DNA from: an uncultured Pseudomonas sp.
Lineage (GTDB): Bacteria; Pseudomonadota; Gammaproteobacteria; Pseudomonadales; Pseudomonadaceae
DNA: 18,375 nt
Assembly (NCBI GenBank): GCA_946886875.1
Contig: CAMPJN010000024.1
Coordinates: 1-18,375 of the forward strand
Direction: 5' to 3'
Part shown: positions 5,089 through 14,254 of the stretch, piece after piece
How positions within the stretch are numbered: position 1 is the stretch's first letter
How the letters are laid out: the number at the start of each line of letters is the position of its first letter
Translations under genes and position numbers: made by a program
Notes under the pieces: generated by a model
What the model saw: only the letters and a program-made list of their open reading frames with translations
What the model was told of the DNA's origin: nothing
The model's database searches: none

Positions 5089-7951
5089 CCTGGATTTCCC
5101 CTGCCCGATCGATAGCCATTTGCGCACCCAGCCAACGGCAAGCTGTCTCGGCCTGTATCGCGAGGCATTCGAATGTAGCATCGATTGCCAGGCGATTTAT
5201 CGGCTCGACGAAAACCACCGGCTGCGCATCGATGAAATCAACCCAGCTTTCGAAAGGCTGCTCGGTCTGAGCAGGAGCGAGCTGCTCGGCCACAGGATGG
5301 ACGAACTGCTCCCCAGCGCCATGGCCCGTCAAGTGGTCAGCGACAGTCAACTCTGCCTCGCCAACGGCAAACCGCTCAACGCCGAATGCGCGCTCGATCT
5401 GCCGGTCGGTCAACGCCACTACCTGCACAGCCTGATTCCGCTACACGATGCCAACGGCTGCATTGCCCGCCTCTTGCACATTGCCCGCGACATCAGCGCG
5501 AGCAAGCGCTACGAGCAACAACTGCAGAGCGACACCCTGGCCTTCCGCACCCTCGCCGAACACACCCCCGATACCATCGCCCGCTACGACCGCGACTGCC
5601 GACGCAGCTACGCCAATCCCGCTTTCGCGCGCATGGCCGGGGTGCCCGTATCGGCCCTGCTCGGCAAGAAGCCCAGCCACTCGTCCAACACTGCCGAAAT
5701 GCTCGCCTACGAGGCCAAATTGTTCGAGGTGTTGCACGGCGGTCAGGCCGGCGAGCATGAACTGAGTTGGCGAGCAGCCGACGGCCAATTGCTGATCAGT
5801 CATATCCGCATCGTCCCGGAGCGTGCGGCCGACGGCGAGGTGATCAGCGTACTCGCCGTGGGCCGCGATATCACCGAGCTGCACCGCGCCGAGCAGGAAC
5901 TGCGGACTCGCGAACAGGAGTTCCGCACCCTGGCGGAAAACTCGCCGGATGTCATTGTGCGCTACGACCCTGAAGGTCGGCGTCTGTACGTAAACCCAGT
6001 CTACGAACGCTTGTTCGGCATGACGGCCAAAGAAATGCTAGGGACTCCCGTCAGCCACAGAATCCCCATGCCGGCGGAGGTGGCGAGCCGCTATCGTCAG
6101 GGCATTCTGGCTGTTGCGCACAGCGCCCAGCCCTTTGCAATGGAGACCCTATCGATCAGAGCCGACGGCGAGCAGATTGCCCATGACATCCGGGCGGTAC
6201 CTGAGTTCGACCAACATGGCCAGGTCACCAGCGTACTCACCATCGCCCGCGACATCTCCGCCCTCAAGGCAACCGAACAACGCCTCGAACAGGCCGAGGC
6301 CCTGGTTCGACTCGGCCATTGGCAATTGGATTATCGGCTCGGCACCCTCCAACTATCGGCGGAGCTGTGCCGAATGCTCGGCCAAAGTCGTGGCTGGACA
6401 CCGCAACCGAAAGAGATATTTGCCCTGCTCACGCACGAAGACCGGGGCAGGGTCATCGGCGCCATAGAGCAGGCCGTGGCCAATCGTACCGACGAGTTCC
6501 AGCTGGACTACCGTATCGAGGTCAACCATCAGCAGCGGCATATGCAATCGCACCTGCGCATCGAGTACGGCGAAGACGGCAACCCCCAGCAGATGCTCGG
6601 CACCGCCCAGGACCTCAGCGAACTCAAGGCATACCAGCAGCGCCTGCACAGCCTGGCCTTCTACGACACACTCACCGAACTACCCAATCGCGAGCTGTTC
6701 GGCGAGCGTCTGCAACAGGCACTGGACCAGGCCCGCCAGAGCGGCCGTCAGGTAGCCGTGGTACTGCTCGACCTGGATAATTTCAAGGCGATTAACGACA
6801 CCCTCGGCCACGGCATCGGCGACGAGCTGCTGCAGCAGATCGCCAAGCGCCTGCAACGCGCCGTGCGCAAAAGCGATACCGTGGCGCGTCTGGGTGGCGA
6901 CGAGTTCGCCCTGATCCTGCCGCAGATCGCGACTGGTATCGGTCTGGAGGAATTGGCCAACAAACTGCTCAATGCCATCGTCGGGATCTACCCGATCCAG
7001 GAGCGCGAGCTCTTCGTCTCCGGCAGCATCGGCCTGGCCAGCTATCCGGGCGATGCCGATACCATCAGCGAGCTGCTGCAGTATGCCGATGCGGCGATGA
7101 ACCACGCCAAGGAGCAAGGCCGTAACAACGTCCAGCGCTATTCGCCACGGCTCACCCAGCAGACCACCGAACGCCTGGCCCTCGCCGCCAGCCTGCGCCA
7201 TGCACAGCGCAATGGCGAACTGGCGCTGCACTACCAACCGCAGATCGACCTGGCCAGCGGCCGACTGATCGGCGCCGAGGCCCTGCTGCGCTGGGACAAC
7301 CCCGAGCACGGCCAAGTAGCGCCGGACAAGTTTATCCCCATCGCCGAAGAAACCGGGCTGATCGTTGAAATCGGCGAATGGGTTTTGTACAACGCCTGCC
7401 GTTGCGCCGCCGCGTGGAACCGCGACCAGCGCCAGCCGCCGTTGCGAATCGCGGTCAACCTGTCGCCTCGACAGTTCAAGATGCACGATCTGCTCGGCTC
7501 GATCCGCACCGTCCTCCAGGTCGCCGGCTGCAAGCCCGGCTGGCTGGAGTTGGAGATAACCGAAGGTTTGCTGCTGGACAACAACAGCTTCGTCCGCGAA
7601 ACCCTCGAGCAGCTGTGCGCCATGGGCCTGACCATTGCCATCGACGACTTCGGCACCGGCTATTCGGCGCTGGGTTATCTGAACCGTTTTCCGTTGCGAA
7701 CCCTGAAGATAGACCGCTCTTTCATCCGAAACATCAGCCACGACCACAACAACGCCGAACTGCTCAAAGCGATCATTTCCATGGCGCACACCCTGCGCCT
7801 GGAACTGGTGGCCGAAGGTGTCGAAGACCATGCCCAGGAAACCTTTCTGAAGCGTTACGGCTGCCACAACGCCCAGGGCTATCTGTATGGCAAACCCATG
7901 CCGGAGGAGGACTTCGAACATCTGCTGCGCTCATCGCCGAATATGCCATGA
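5078..7951 (+). CDS. PAS-PAS-PAS-PAS-GGDEF-EAL c-di-GMP signalling protein
   Basis: 957 residues, no signal peptide or membrane segment, so cytoplasmic. Four PAS-like modules come first (about 20-145, 155-275, 280-400, 405-525); each ends in a DIS/DIT/DLSEL type linker. The GGDEF domain (about 530-700) has intact Gly-Gly-Asp-Glu-Phe at 606-610 and an RKSD product-inhibition (I-site) motif five residues before it. The EAL domain (about 715-955) keeps Glu734 in EALLRW, LEITEG, DDFGTGYSALGYL, KIDRSFI and VAEGVE. Both diguanylate cyclase and phosphodiesterase activity are possible; which dominates cannot be read from sequence. The start ATG 5078 has AAGGTGG just upstream; a GTG at 5069 is in frame but inside that ribosome-binding site. 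It is probably co-transcribed with the MCP-like gene, 156 bp upstream. Confidence 0.93.
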   Translation: MTDSLDFPCPIDSHLRTQPTASCLGLYREAFECSIDCQAIYRLDENHRLRIDEINPAFERLLGLSRSELLGHRMDELLPSAMARQVVSDSQLCLANGKPLNAECALDLPVGQRHYLHSLIPLHDANGCIARLLHIARDISASKRYEQQLQSDTLAFRTLAEHTPDTIARYDRDCRRSYANPAFARMAGVPVSALLGKKPSHSSNTAEMLAYEAKLFEVLHGGQAGEHELSWRAADGQLLISHIRIVPERAADGEVISVLAVGRDITELHRAEQELRTREQEFRTLAENSPDVIVRYDPEGRRLYVNPVYERLFGMTAKEMLGTPVSHRIPMPAEVASRYRQGILAVAHSAQPFAMETLSIRADGEQIAHDIRAVPEFDQHGQVTSVLTIARDISALKATEQRLEQAEALVRLGHWQLDYRLGTLQLSAELCRMLGQSRGWTPQPKEIFALLTHEDRGRVIGAIEQAVANRTDEFQLDYRIEVNHQQRHMQSHLRIEYGEDGNPQQMLGTAQDLSELKAYQQRLHSLAFYDTLTELPNRELFGERLQQALDQARQSGRQVAVVLLDLDNFKAINDTLGHGIGDELLQQIAKRLQRAVRKSDTVARLGGDEFALILPQIATGIGLEELANKLLNAIVGIYPIQERELFVSGSIGLASYPGDADTISELLQYADAAMNHAKEQGRNNVQRYSPRLTQQTTERLALAASLRHAQRNGELALHYQPQIDLASGRLIGAEALLRWDNPEHGQVAPDKFIPIAEETGLIVEIGEWVLYNACRCAAAWNRDQRQPPLRIAVNLSPRQFKMHDLLGSIRTVLQVAGCKPGWLELEITEGLLLDNNSFVRETLEQLCAMGLTIAIDDFGTGYSALGYLNRFPLRTLKIDRSFIRNISHDHNNAELLKAIISMAHTLRLELVAEGVEDHAQETFLKRYGCHNAQGYLYGKPMPEEDFEHLLRSSPNMP

Positions 7952-8012
7952 GCCTTCCACTCCGAGCGGCAATCGCGCTGGACGCGCCAGCATTCGAGCC
8001 CCCTGATAGCAC

Positions 8013-8034
8013 GTGCCTGACCATTGTCAGGCAC
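8013..8034. terminator. Perfect 9-bp hairpin between the GGDEF-EAL gene and site D
   Basis: GTGCCTGAC (8013-8021), CATT loop, GTCAGGCAC (8026-8034). There is no T-tract; the hairpin runs directly into the CCCCCTACG box of site D. It may terminate or stabilise the upstream transcript, or be an operator overlapping the promoter element. Confidence 0.35.
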
Positions 8035-8085
8035 CCCCTACGGCATTACACCACCCCCTACGCCAATATCGGCCTACGCCGATGG
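8034..8085 (+). promoter_or_regulatory. Site D of six-copy promoter-like element, upstream of TonB receptor operon
   Basis: CCCCCTACG (8034-8042) and CCCCCTACG (8054-8062) lie 20 bp apart and are followed by an AATATCGGC stretch and GCCGATGG at 8078-8085. It has the least conserved A-tract of the six, but the inner box to CCGATGG spacing is exact. The receptor ATG is 126 bp downstream. Confidence 0.7.
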
Positions 8086-8210
8086 TGCCACCTCCGGAGA
8101 AATGGCACTTTGCGATCGTCCTCTGCCGGAGCGGCCACTACGGGTGGCCGGCCGAGCAGCGACGGGTTCCCGCCAGTTAGCCACAAGGCCCAGCGAGACA
8201 TAGCCAGATC

Positions 8211-10154
8211 ATGCCATCACACACCCCCGTCCCGCAGCCAACTCGGCCCATTCTGCAGCATGTCTGCCGAAGCCTCTGCGTGTCGAGTTTCTGGCTGTTG
8301 TCACCCATGGCGGCCGCCGAGGATCTGACCAGCGTTCCTTTCGAGCAGTTGCTCGAAACCAGGGTCGTCGGCGCGGCCCAGTTCTCCCAGCAGCTCACGG
8401 ACGCGCCCTCCGCCGTCTCGGTGGTCAGCGCAGACGAGATCCGCCGTTTTGGCTACCGTACGCTCGCCGAAATCCTCAACAACATGCGCGGTCTGAATAT
8501 TGGCTTCGACGGCGCCTACTACTTCCCCGGCGGGCGCGGCTACGGGCTGCCCGGCGAGTATGCCGGGCGCGTCATGCTGCGTATCGACGGCCAGCCGGTC
8601 GCCGACAGCGTCTTCAACCAGATCTACCTCGGCGAGGACGGCCTGCTCGACACTGAGCTGATCGAGCGGGTCGAGTACGCACCGGGCCCGGGAGCGGCGC
8701 TCTACGGCAATAACGCCTTCCTCGGCGTGATCAACGTGATAACGCTCAGGGGCCGTGATCTGGATGGCGGTCAGGTCGCCGTGACGAGCGGTTCGAAGCA
8801 GGACCGCAAGGTGCGCGCCAGTTGGGGTAAACGTCTGGAAAACGGCGGCGAATGGCTGGTCTCGGCCTCGACGTCTCGGGCTGACCTTCCCGAGTACAAA
8901 CTCGGCGGAAATATCCTGCCGAGTGACATGGATGGGCAGCGTCTATTTCTCAAGGGCTCGCAGGGGGCCTGGAGTATTGAGGGGGCATTCGCCGAGCGCA
9001 AGCAGCTGGATCTGATACCCGCCTACGGCGCCTCCGAGGATTTTTCCGACCAGAACAGCTTCTGGAAGCTCGGCCACGATGTCGACCATGGCAGCTTCCG
9101 CTCCTCGGTCCGCCTCGCCCATGGCAGTTATCGCTTTCGCGACGCCTACCGCGAGCCCATCGACGACGGGCGCTGGTACACCGAGGACACCAGCGCCGAC
9201 GGCCGCTGGTGGGACCTGGAAGCGACGCTCAGCAGCGTCGCCATCGACGGCCACCGCCTGGTGCTGGGCGGCGAGTACCGCGACGACTACCTGCAGGACC
9301 AGCGCAGGCTGCGCTACTTCCCGCGCCGCGACGAGCACGACGAATACCACAGCAATGACTCCGCCCGCACGTTCAGTCTCTATGCTCAGGACGAAATAGC
9401 CCTGCGTCACGACCTGAGCCTGAACCTCGGCCTGCGTCTCGACCGCCACAACAGCGGGGCCACGGTACTGCGCAGCAATCCCCGCGCAGCTCTGCTCTAC
9501 ACCGGCCTGGCAGATACCACCCTGACGCTGTCCCACGGCAGCGCCAGCCGTTTTGCCAGCCGCAACGAGGAAACCTTCTACGAGCTGCCGAGCGCCGAGT
9601 CGGAGCGCGTCACTACCAGCGAGTTCGTCGCCGACCATCGCCATGGCAATTTCCGCCTGCTCGGCACTCTCTACCGCTACCGCATCACCGACCCCATTGG
9701 CCGTTTCGCAGACCCTATGCTGGAGTGGATCGACACCCAGGGGGCGGAATTCGAAGCCGAGTGGCAATGGCGCGGCATGCAGGTGCGAGGCAGCCAAACC
9801 TGGCAGAACTCACAGGACAACCGTGGCAACGAGCAGATCAACACCCCACGCCATCTGAGCAAGCTACAGGTCTCCGTGCCCCTGGCCGGCGAACGCCTGC
9901 GCGCGAGCCTCGCCGCCCGCTACGTCGGCAGCCGCCTCATAGCCCCGGGAATGCGCGCCGATGGCTACGCGCTCGCCGACCTTACCCTGACGAGCCAGAA
10001 CCTGATCCCGGGCGTAAACCTCACCGCAGCGGTGCGCAATCTCTTCGACCGCCGCTACCAGGAAGCCTCATCCTTCGAAATCGAGAATGCCTCTGACCTG
10101 CCTGAGCGCGGAGAACGTAGCCTGTGGCTGAGCCTGGAGTACGCGTTCGAATGA
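8211..10154 (+). CDS. TonB-dependent outer-membrane receptor
   Basis: 647 residues. There is an export signal with cleavage likely after PMAAA, then a plug domain (about 50-165: DAPSAVSVVSADEIRRFGYRTLAEIL..MRGL, LRIDGQPVAD, ERVEYAPGPGAALYGNNAFLGVINVIT). An aromatic-rich beta-barrel follows, ending NLFDRRYQEASSFEIENASDLPERGERSLWLSLEYAFE, the usual final strands. Such receptors import iron chelates, cobalamin or other large ligands, or act as surface sensors. There are no siderophore genes nearby, and it is fused by overlap to a YfiR-like gene and a membrane GGDEF-EAL gene, so a signalling role is plausible. The substrate is unknown. The ribosome-binding site before 8211 is weak. Confidence 0.9.
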   Translation: MPSHTPVPQPTRPILQHVCRSLCVSSFWLLSPMAAAEDLTSVPFEQLLETRVVGAAQFSQQLTDAPSAVSVVSADEIRRFGYRTLAEILNNMRGLNIGFDGAYYFPGGRGYGLPGEYAGRVMLRIDGQPVADSVFNQIYLGEDGLLDTELIERVEYAPGPGAALYGNNAFLGVINVITLRGRDLDGGQVAVTSGSKQDRKVRASWGKRLENGGEWLVSASTSRADLPEYKLGGNILPSDMDGQRLFLKGSQGAWSIEGAFAERKQLDLIPAYGASEDFSDQNSFWKLGHDVDHGSFRSSVRLAHGSYRFRDAYREPIDDGRWYTEDTSADGRWWDLEATLSSVAIDGHRLVLGGEYRDDYLQDQRRLRYFPRRDEHDEYHSNDSARTFSLYAQDEIALRHDLSLNLGLRLDRHNSGATVLRSNPRAALLYTGLADTTLTLSHGSASRFASRNEETFYELPSAESERVTTSEFVADHRHGNFRLLGTLYRYRITDPIGRFADPMLEWIDTQGAEFEAEWQWRGMQVRGSQTWQNSQDNRGNEQINTPRHLSKLQVSVPLAGERLRASLAARYVGSRLIAPGMRADGYALADLTLTSQNLIPGVNLTAAVRNLFDRRYQEASSFEIENASDLPERGERSLWLSLEYAFE

Positions 10155-10684
10155 AAATCTGCGTCCTCCAACTACTCATGCTGGCTGCCCTGTACCTGCC
10201 CAGCCAGGCAGTACGGGCCAGCGAGCCGGTAGACGAACGCGCCATGAAGGCTGCCTACCTCTACAACTTCGCGCTCTTCGCCCAGTGGCCCAGCCTACCC
10301 GGCGCCGACTTCCAACTCTGCGTGCTCGGTACCACCCCCTTGGACGCCGAACTCGTGCACCTGCAGGGCAAGCGCGTGCAGAACGGCTTGCCGATCGTCA
10401 TGCGCTGGGTTAAGCCCGGCGAACCTCTGGCCGGCTGTCAGGTGCTTTATGTCGACGAACGTAACCGCAGGACACTCGACGCCCTGTTGCAGCGGCTTGC
10501 CTTCTCACCGGTGCTGACCATCACCGACGCGGCCGGTTTTGCCGACCGCGGCATCATGATCGAGATGCGCAAGCAGGAACAACGCATCGTTTTCGACATC
10601 AACCTGACGGCAGCGCGGCGAGCGCACATCGACTTCAGCGCCCGTCTGCTCAAGCTTGCCAGCTTCGTCGCCGACAGGTCCTAG
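10151..10684 (+). CDS. YfiR/DUF4154-family periplasmic regulator
   Basis: 177 residues with a Sec signal (MKICVLQLLMLAALYLPSQA) and a mature part opening AMKAAYLYNFALFAQWP, the diagnostic start of DUF4154. LCVLG, QVLYVDE, PVLTITDAAGFADRG and a closing NLTAARRAHIDFSARLLKLA also match. In P. aeruginosa, YfiR binds and represses the periplasmic domain of the diguanylate cyclase YfiN; two Cys in the mature part could be redox-active. The ATG overlaps the receptor stop (ATGA), so it is translationally coupled, and the next gene begins 4 nt after it. It is expected to control the CHASE8-type cyclase encoded next. Confidence 0.9.
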   Translation: MKICVLQLLMLAALYLPSQAVRASEPVDERAMKAAYLYNFALFAQWPSLPGADFQLCVLGTTPLDAELVHLQGKRVQNGLPIVMRWVKPGEPLAGCQVLYVDERNRRTLDALLQRLAFSPVLTITDAAGFADRGIMIEMRKQEQRIVFDINLTAARRAHIDFSARLLKLASFVADRS

Positions 10685-10688
10685 ACCT

Positions 10689-12758
10689 ATGCGCCCCACT
10701 CCCTTCAAGGACCGGCCACTGCGCGACAAGCTCGCCCATACGGTATTTCTGCTGACGTCCACGGCCATGGCAGTCCTGCTGGCGACATTGCTGGCCTATC
10801 AGTTGGTCGTGCAGCGGACGGCCCTGGCCGAAGGCATGCAGGCCCACGCCATGGTGATCGGTAGCAACGGCACCGCGGCGATCATCTTCAGCAACGTCGA
10901 GGAAGCGCATGAAACGCTCGCCTCCCTGAGCGCTGTCCCCGACATCACCTGGGCGGCATTCCTGCTGCCCAATGGGCAGGAGCTGGCCAGCTACCAGCGG
11001 GAAACAGCAGCGCCGGCTGTGGATCGCGCAGCAACTGAAGGTGCCGGCTGGTGGGACCTGCTCGTGCGCCAGCCGATCATGCTCCACGGCCAACTCATCG
11101 GTAGCGTCGCGCTGCGGGCGAGTCTCGCCTCGCTGTACCGCGACCTGGCACTGCAGGCCGCCTTCGGAGCGCTGGCGGCCGTCCTGGCCCTGGCTTTGTC
11201 GTTGGTGCTTACCCGCCGAATCGCCGCCGGCATCGTGCGCCCGCTGCTGAGCCTGGTACAGCTCACCGAACAGGTGCGCGCCGGGCAGGATTTCAGCCTG
11301 CGCGCCAGCCTGTACGGCAACGACGAGGTCGGCCGTCTCGCCCACAGCTTCAACGACATGATGGAGCAGCTCGAGTGGCACGACGCGCGGATCAGTGCCG
11401 AGCTGCAGCAGCGCCGCCTGAACGAACAACAACTCAACCAACTGGCCTACCACGACCCCGTCACCGGTCTGCACAACAGGCACTATTTCAAGGAGAAACT
11501 CGAGACCGCGGTAACCGAGGTGATGCGCTACGCGACCTCATGCGCGGTGCTGTTCATCGATCTGGATGACTTCAAGATCGTCAACGACACCCTCGGCCAC
11601 GAGACCGGCGACAAGCTGCTGATACTCGTCGCCGAGCGCCTGCGCACGACCTTGCGCAGCAACGACGTGGTGTGCCGGATCGGCGGCGACGAGTTCGCGG
11701 TAGTCATGGAAAACGGCGTTACCAGCGCCCAGGCCGAGCGCGTCGCCGCAAATATCGTCACCGCACTGTCCAACCCCTTCGTCATCGAAGACCAGCAGAT
11801 CGGCATAGGCGCCAGTATCGGTATCAGCCTGTGCCCCGAGCACGCAACGGACACCATCAGCCTGCTGCGCAAGGCGGATACGGCCATGTACCTGGCCAAA
11901 GGTAGCGGCAAGAACAACTACCGCTTGTACCAGGCGGAAATGGAGAACGGCTCGGTGCGCCGCTTCACCCTCGAACAGTCGCTACGCCTCGCCCTTGCAC
12001 AAGAGCAACTGCAGCTTCTCTACCAACCGCTAGTGGATCTGTGCGACAGCGCGCGACTGATCGGCTTCGAGGCCCTGCTGCGCTGGAACCACCCGGAGCT
12101 CGGCGTTATCGGCCCGCAGGAATTCATTCCGCTGGCCGAGGAAACCGGCCTGATCCACCCGATCGGCGACTGGGTGATGCGCAGCGCGTTCAGTCAGACC
12201 CAAGAGTGGCAGGCCATTTGCCCCGGCGTGCGTATCGGCGTCAATCTGTCCGGGCGCCAGCTCAAGCAGGCCGACGCGGTCCAACGCATCTTTGCCGCAG
12301 TTGAGGCAAGCGGCCTGCCCGCAAACCTGATCGACATCGAGCTGACCGAGAGCATCCTGATGGACGATCACAGCGCCACCGTGAGCAAGCTACAAGCGTT
12401 ACGCGCCGCAGGCATGCGGATCTCGCTGGACGACTTCGGCACAGGCTACTCCTCGCTCAACTACCTCAAGCTCTATCCCGTCGACACCCTGAAAATCGAC
12501 CGCAGCTTCGTCGCCAATCTGCCCGATGACGCCAGCAGCGCCGCGATCACCCAGGCAATAATGGCGATTGCTAACGGCCTCTCCCTGGATGTTGTGGCCG
12601 AGGGCGTCGAATCCGAAGCCCATGCCAACTTTCTGCGCGACGCAGGTTGTCCCGCAGCACAGGGCTATCTATACGCAAGGCCGCTCGACGCGGCCTCCGC
12701 GAAGGAGCTGGTCAGGACGCAATCGGCAGGCAGAGCCTGTTCGCCGTATCTGAGCTAA
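10689..12758 (+). CDS. Membrane CHASE8-like/HAMP-GGDEF-EAL protein, YfiN-like with EAL domain
   Basis: 689 residues. TM1 (about 18-41), a periplasmic CHASE8-like region (about 42-150), TM2 (about 152-175) and HAMP (about 176-230) lead into GGDEF (about 250-410) with intact GGDEF at 332-336 and an RSND I-site five residues before it. EAL follows (about 430-675) with Glu461 in EALLRW, ELTES, DDFGTGYSSLNYL, KIDRSFV and VAEGVE. The architecture resembles YfiN (TpbB) with an added phosphodiesterase domain. The YfiR-like protein is the expected periplasmic partner. The start at 10689 is 4 nt after the previous stop; its ribosome-binding site is weak, suggesting coupling. It is the last gene of the three-gene operon. 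Confidence 0.92.
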   Translation: MRPTPFKDRPLRDKLAHTVFLLTSTAMAVLLATLLAYQLVVQRTALAEGMQAHAMVIGSNGTAAIIFSNVEEAHETLASLSAVPDITWAAFLLPNGQELASYQRETAAPAVDRAATEGAGWWDLLVRQPIMLHGQLIGSVALRASLASLYRDLALQAAFGALAAVLALALSLVLTRRIAAGIVRPLLSLVQLTEQVRAGQDFSLRASLYGNDEVGRLAHSFNDMMEQLEWHDARISAELQQRRLNEQQLNQLAYHDPVTGLHNRHYFKEKLETAVTEVMRYATSCAVLFIDLDDFKIVNDTLGHETGDKLLILVAERLRTTLRSNDVVCRIGGDEFAVVMENGVTSAQAERVAANIVTALSNPFVIEDQQIGIGASIGISLCPEHATDTISLLRKADTAMYLAKGSGKNNYRLYQAEMENGSVRRFTLEQSLRLALAQEQLQLLYQPLVDLCDSARLIGFEALLRWNHPELGVIGPQEFIPLAEETGLIHPIGDWVMRSAFSQTQEWQAICPGVRIGVNLSGRQLKQADAVQRIFAAVEASGLPANLIDIELTESILMDDHSATVSKLQALRAAGMRISLDDFGTGYSSLNYLKLYPVDTLKIDRSFVANLPDDASSAAITQAIMAIANGLSLDVVAEGVESEAHANFLRDAGCPAAQGYLYARPLDAASAKELVRTQSAGRACSPYLS

Positions 12759-12818
12759 ACAGACGCAGACGAATATCGTGGCGTAATGGAACGAAAGCCA
12801 AGGTCGCTCCACTTAAAT

Positions 12819-12846
12819 GCAAAGAACGCCCAATCGTGTTCTTTGC
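12819..12846. terminator. 9-bp inverted repeat after the receptor operon
   Basis: GCAAAGAAC (12819-12827) and GTTCTTTGC (12838-12846) form a perfect stem with a 10-nt loop, 61 bp after the operon stop. A T-run is missing, so termination, if any, would be weak on this evidence alone. Confidence 0.35.
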
Positions 12847-12921
12847 GTGGTCTTTACCGGTACTTGGGACGGTGAGCGACCGATATAGTGGATTCATCAA
12901 TCGACTTATTGAGGCAGAAAA

Positions 12922-13098
12922 ATGGCTAAGAAGTTATCTGACCGGCGGCGCCAGGCCTTGGCCTTGCGCAGTATAGAAAGAGCGCAGAAGTACATTCTGG
13001 ATTTCGACGACACCGAGCGCATCAACCAGATCCGGGCGAAAGCGGCCAGCTATATCGCCAATAACCCTCAGCCAACAGCTGTTTATTTATTGGGCTGA
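12922..13098 (+). CDS. Hypothetical 58-residue protein
   Basis: MAKKLSDRRRQALALRSIER continues with an amphipathic helix (AQKYILDFDDTERINQIRAKAASYIANNP) and a short hydrophobic tail (AVYLLG). The ATG is preceded by GAGG at 7 nt. The basic N-terminus and regular helix pattern look like a real small soluble protein, perhaps binding nucleic acid. I do not recognise the family. It stands alone between the receptor operon and the convergent Vfr-like gene. Confidence 0.65.
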   Translation: MAKKLSDRRRQALALRSIERAQKYILDFDDTERINQIRAKAASYIANNPQPTAVYLLG

Positions 13099-13146
13099 TG
13101 CCCATCGCAGCACTGATTAAGAGGTTTCACTATCTGTGTCTGCTTT

Positions 13147-13187
13147 TCTGGATATGGCGTAGGCGTATTCCCTATGTCATATCCAGA
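13147..13187. terminator. 10-bp inverted repeat between convergent genes
   Basis: TCTGGATATG (13147-13156) and CATATCCAGA (13178-13187) form a perfect stem with a 21-nt loop, placed between the 58-residue gene (+) and the Vfr-like gene (-). On the minus strand an AAAAG follows rather than a T-tract. A shared terminator is the simplest reading. Confidence 0.4.
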
Positions 13188-13195
13188 GAGCCGTA

Positions 13196-13987
13196 TCAAG
13201 ATGGACTTGATAGTGAGCTGATTGTTTCCAGATTGGAGCGAAACAAGTTACTAACAGGTCTGCGTTTGACTGTATTGCTCGACAGATCGGGTTGCGGACA
13301 AGCAATGAATTGTTCCTCCGCCTTTGACGCGTGGCTATGCTCGTGCAAAGGGCTGAACACTACGATGGATTTGCCTTTGATTTGCACCACGCCTTGCGCT
13401 TCCAGCTTCTTCAGCACACGCCCTACCATTTCGCGAGAGCAACTGATGATGCGCGCGATTTCCTGGCGAGTAACTTTTATCTGGATGCCATCGGGATGCG
13501 TCATTGCCCCGGGTTGCTTACAAAGCTCAAGTAATATGCCAGCAACCCTGCCGGTGATATCCAGCGTGGTCAACTGAATCGCTTTATGTGTCGTATGACG
13601 AATACGCTCGGCCATTTGCCGAATGACCGCATAAAGAATTTCCGGGTAATGCTTGGCCAAATCCCGAAACTTGTCGTAGCTGATTTCCGCCACTTCACAT
13701 TCTGATTTCGCGATCACCCAGGCACTACGCTGCTGCTTTGCCCCTTCCTTGCCGAACAGACCAAGTTCACCAAAGAACTCTCCGGGCTGGAGGTAAGTGA
13801 TGATTAGCTCTTTTCCCGTGTTGTCGTCTATCAAAACGGTCATGGTGCCTTTAAGCACGAGGTATAAGGTTTCGCAATTATCACCCAGACAGATTACAGC
13901 GCTTTTTGCCGCATAACGTCGACGATGACAATGCGCTAGGAGTTTTTCCAGATTTTTGATTTTCGGGGAGAGAATAGATAACGGCAT
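13196..13987 (-). CDS. Vfr/CRP-family cAMP-type regulator with C-terminal extension
   Basis: 263 residues. The N-terminal cyclic-nucleotide-binding domain (about 10-125) contains GEFFGELGLF..RSAWV: Glu74, Arg87 and Ser88 match CRP Glu72, Arg82 and Ser83 that bind cAMP. TT in RHTTHKA matches the helix C cAMP contacts. The helix-turn-helix (about 175-205) has TRQEIARIISCSREMVGRV, nearly the same as Vfr, so a TGTGA-type operator is likely. Vfr normally ends at about residue 214 after VVFG; here about 49 residues follow. It is less Vfr-like elsewhere (ICLGDNCETLYLVLKG), so I call it a paralogue. GC is lower than in its neighbours. The start at 13987 follows AAGGA by 9 nt. Site F lies 268 bp upstream. 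Confidence 0.9.
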   Translation of the reverse strand: MPLSILSPKIKNLEKLLAHCHRRRYAAKSAVICLGDNCETLYLVLKGTMTVLIDDNTGKELIITYLQPGEFFGELGLFGKEGAKQQRSAWVIAKSECEVAEISYDKFRDLAKHYPEILYAVIRQMAERIRHTTHKAIQLTTLDITGRVAGILLELCKQPGAMTHPDGIQIKVTRQEIARIISCSREMVGRVLKKLEAQGVVQIKGKSIVVFSPLHEHSHASKAEEQFIACPQPDLSSNTVKRRPVSNLFRSNLETISSLSSPS

Positions 13988-14254
13988 ATGCCCGAATCCT
14001 TATAGAAGAGAATATTTCTATTCTTGTTTGGTAAGGATGCTGTTAGCGATGGGCGAAAAACACCATGCGTCCGGCCACCCGCCATGATTCATGTGACCCA
14101 CATATGCGCTCCCTGCATTGCTTAGCGCGACCTCGGATCCTAGATCCTGGTTGTGCCGCTCTGAGTGCTGTCACTGCTATTGCTGCCAACAGCCGTTCTT
14201 CGTGATTGCTTCGCTACGAATAGGGCTTACCGTGACTTTTATCGGCGCCAAGGA

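Noticed and set aside
8102..8203. 33-codon ORF between site D and the TonB receptor
   Set aside because: GGAG is only 2 nt before the ATG, too close for efficient initiation, and the peptide has no protein-like features.
9956..9963. GCCGATGG inside the TonB receptor gene, same as the element's end
   Set aside because: It is in coding sequence, with CATA instead of TAC at the fixed upstream distance, no A-tract and no CCCCTAC boxes; a chance match.
13486..13494. Minus-strand CCGATGG in the Vfr-like gene
   Set aside because: It encodes the conserved HPDGIQI residues; there are no upstream boxes.
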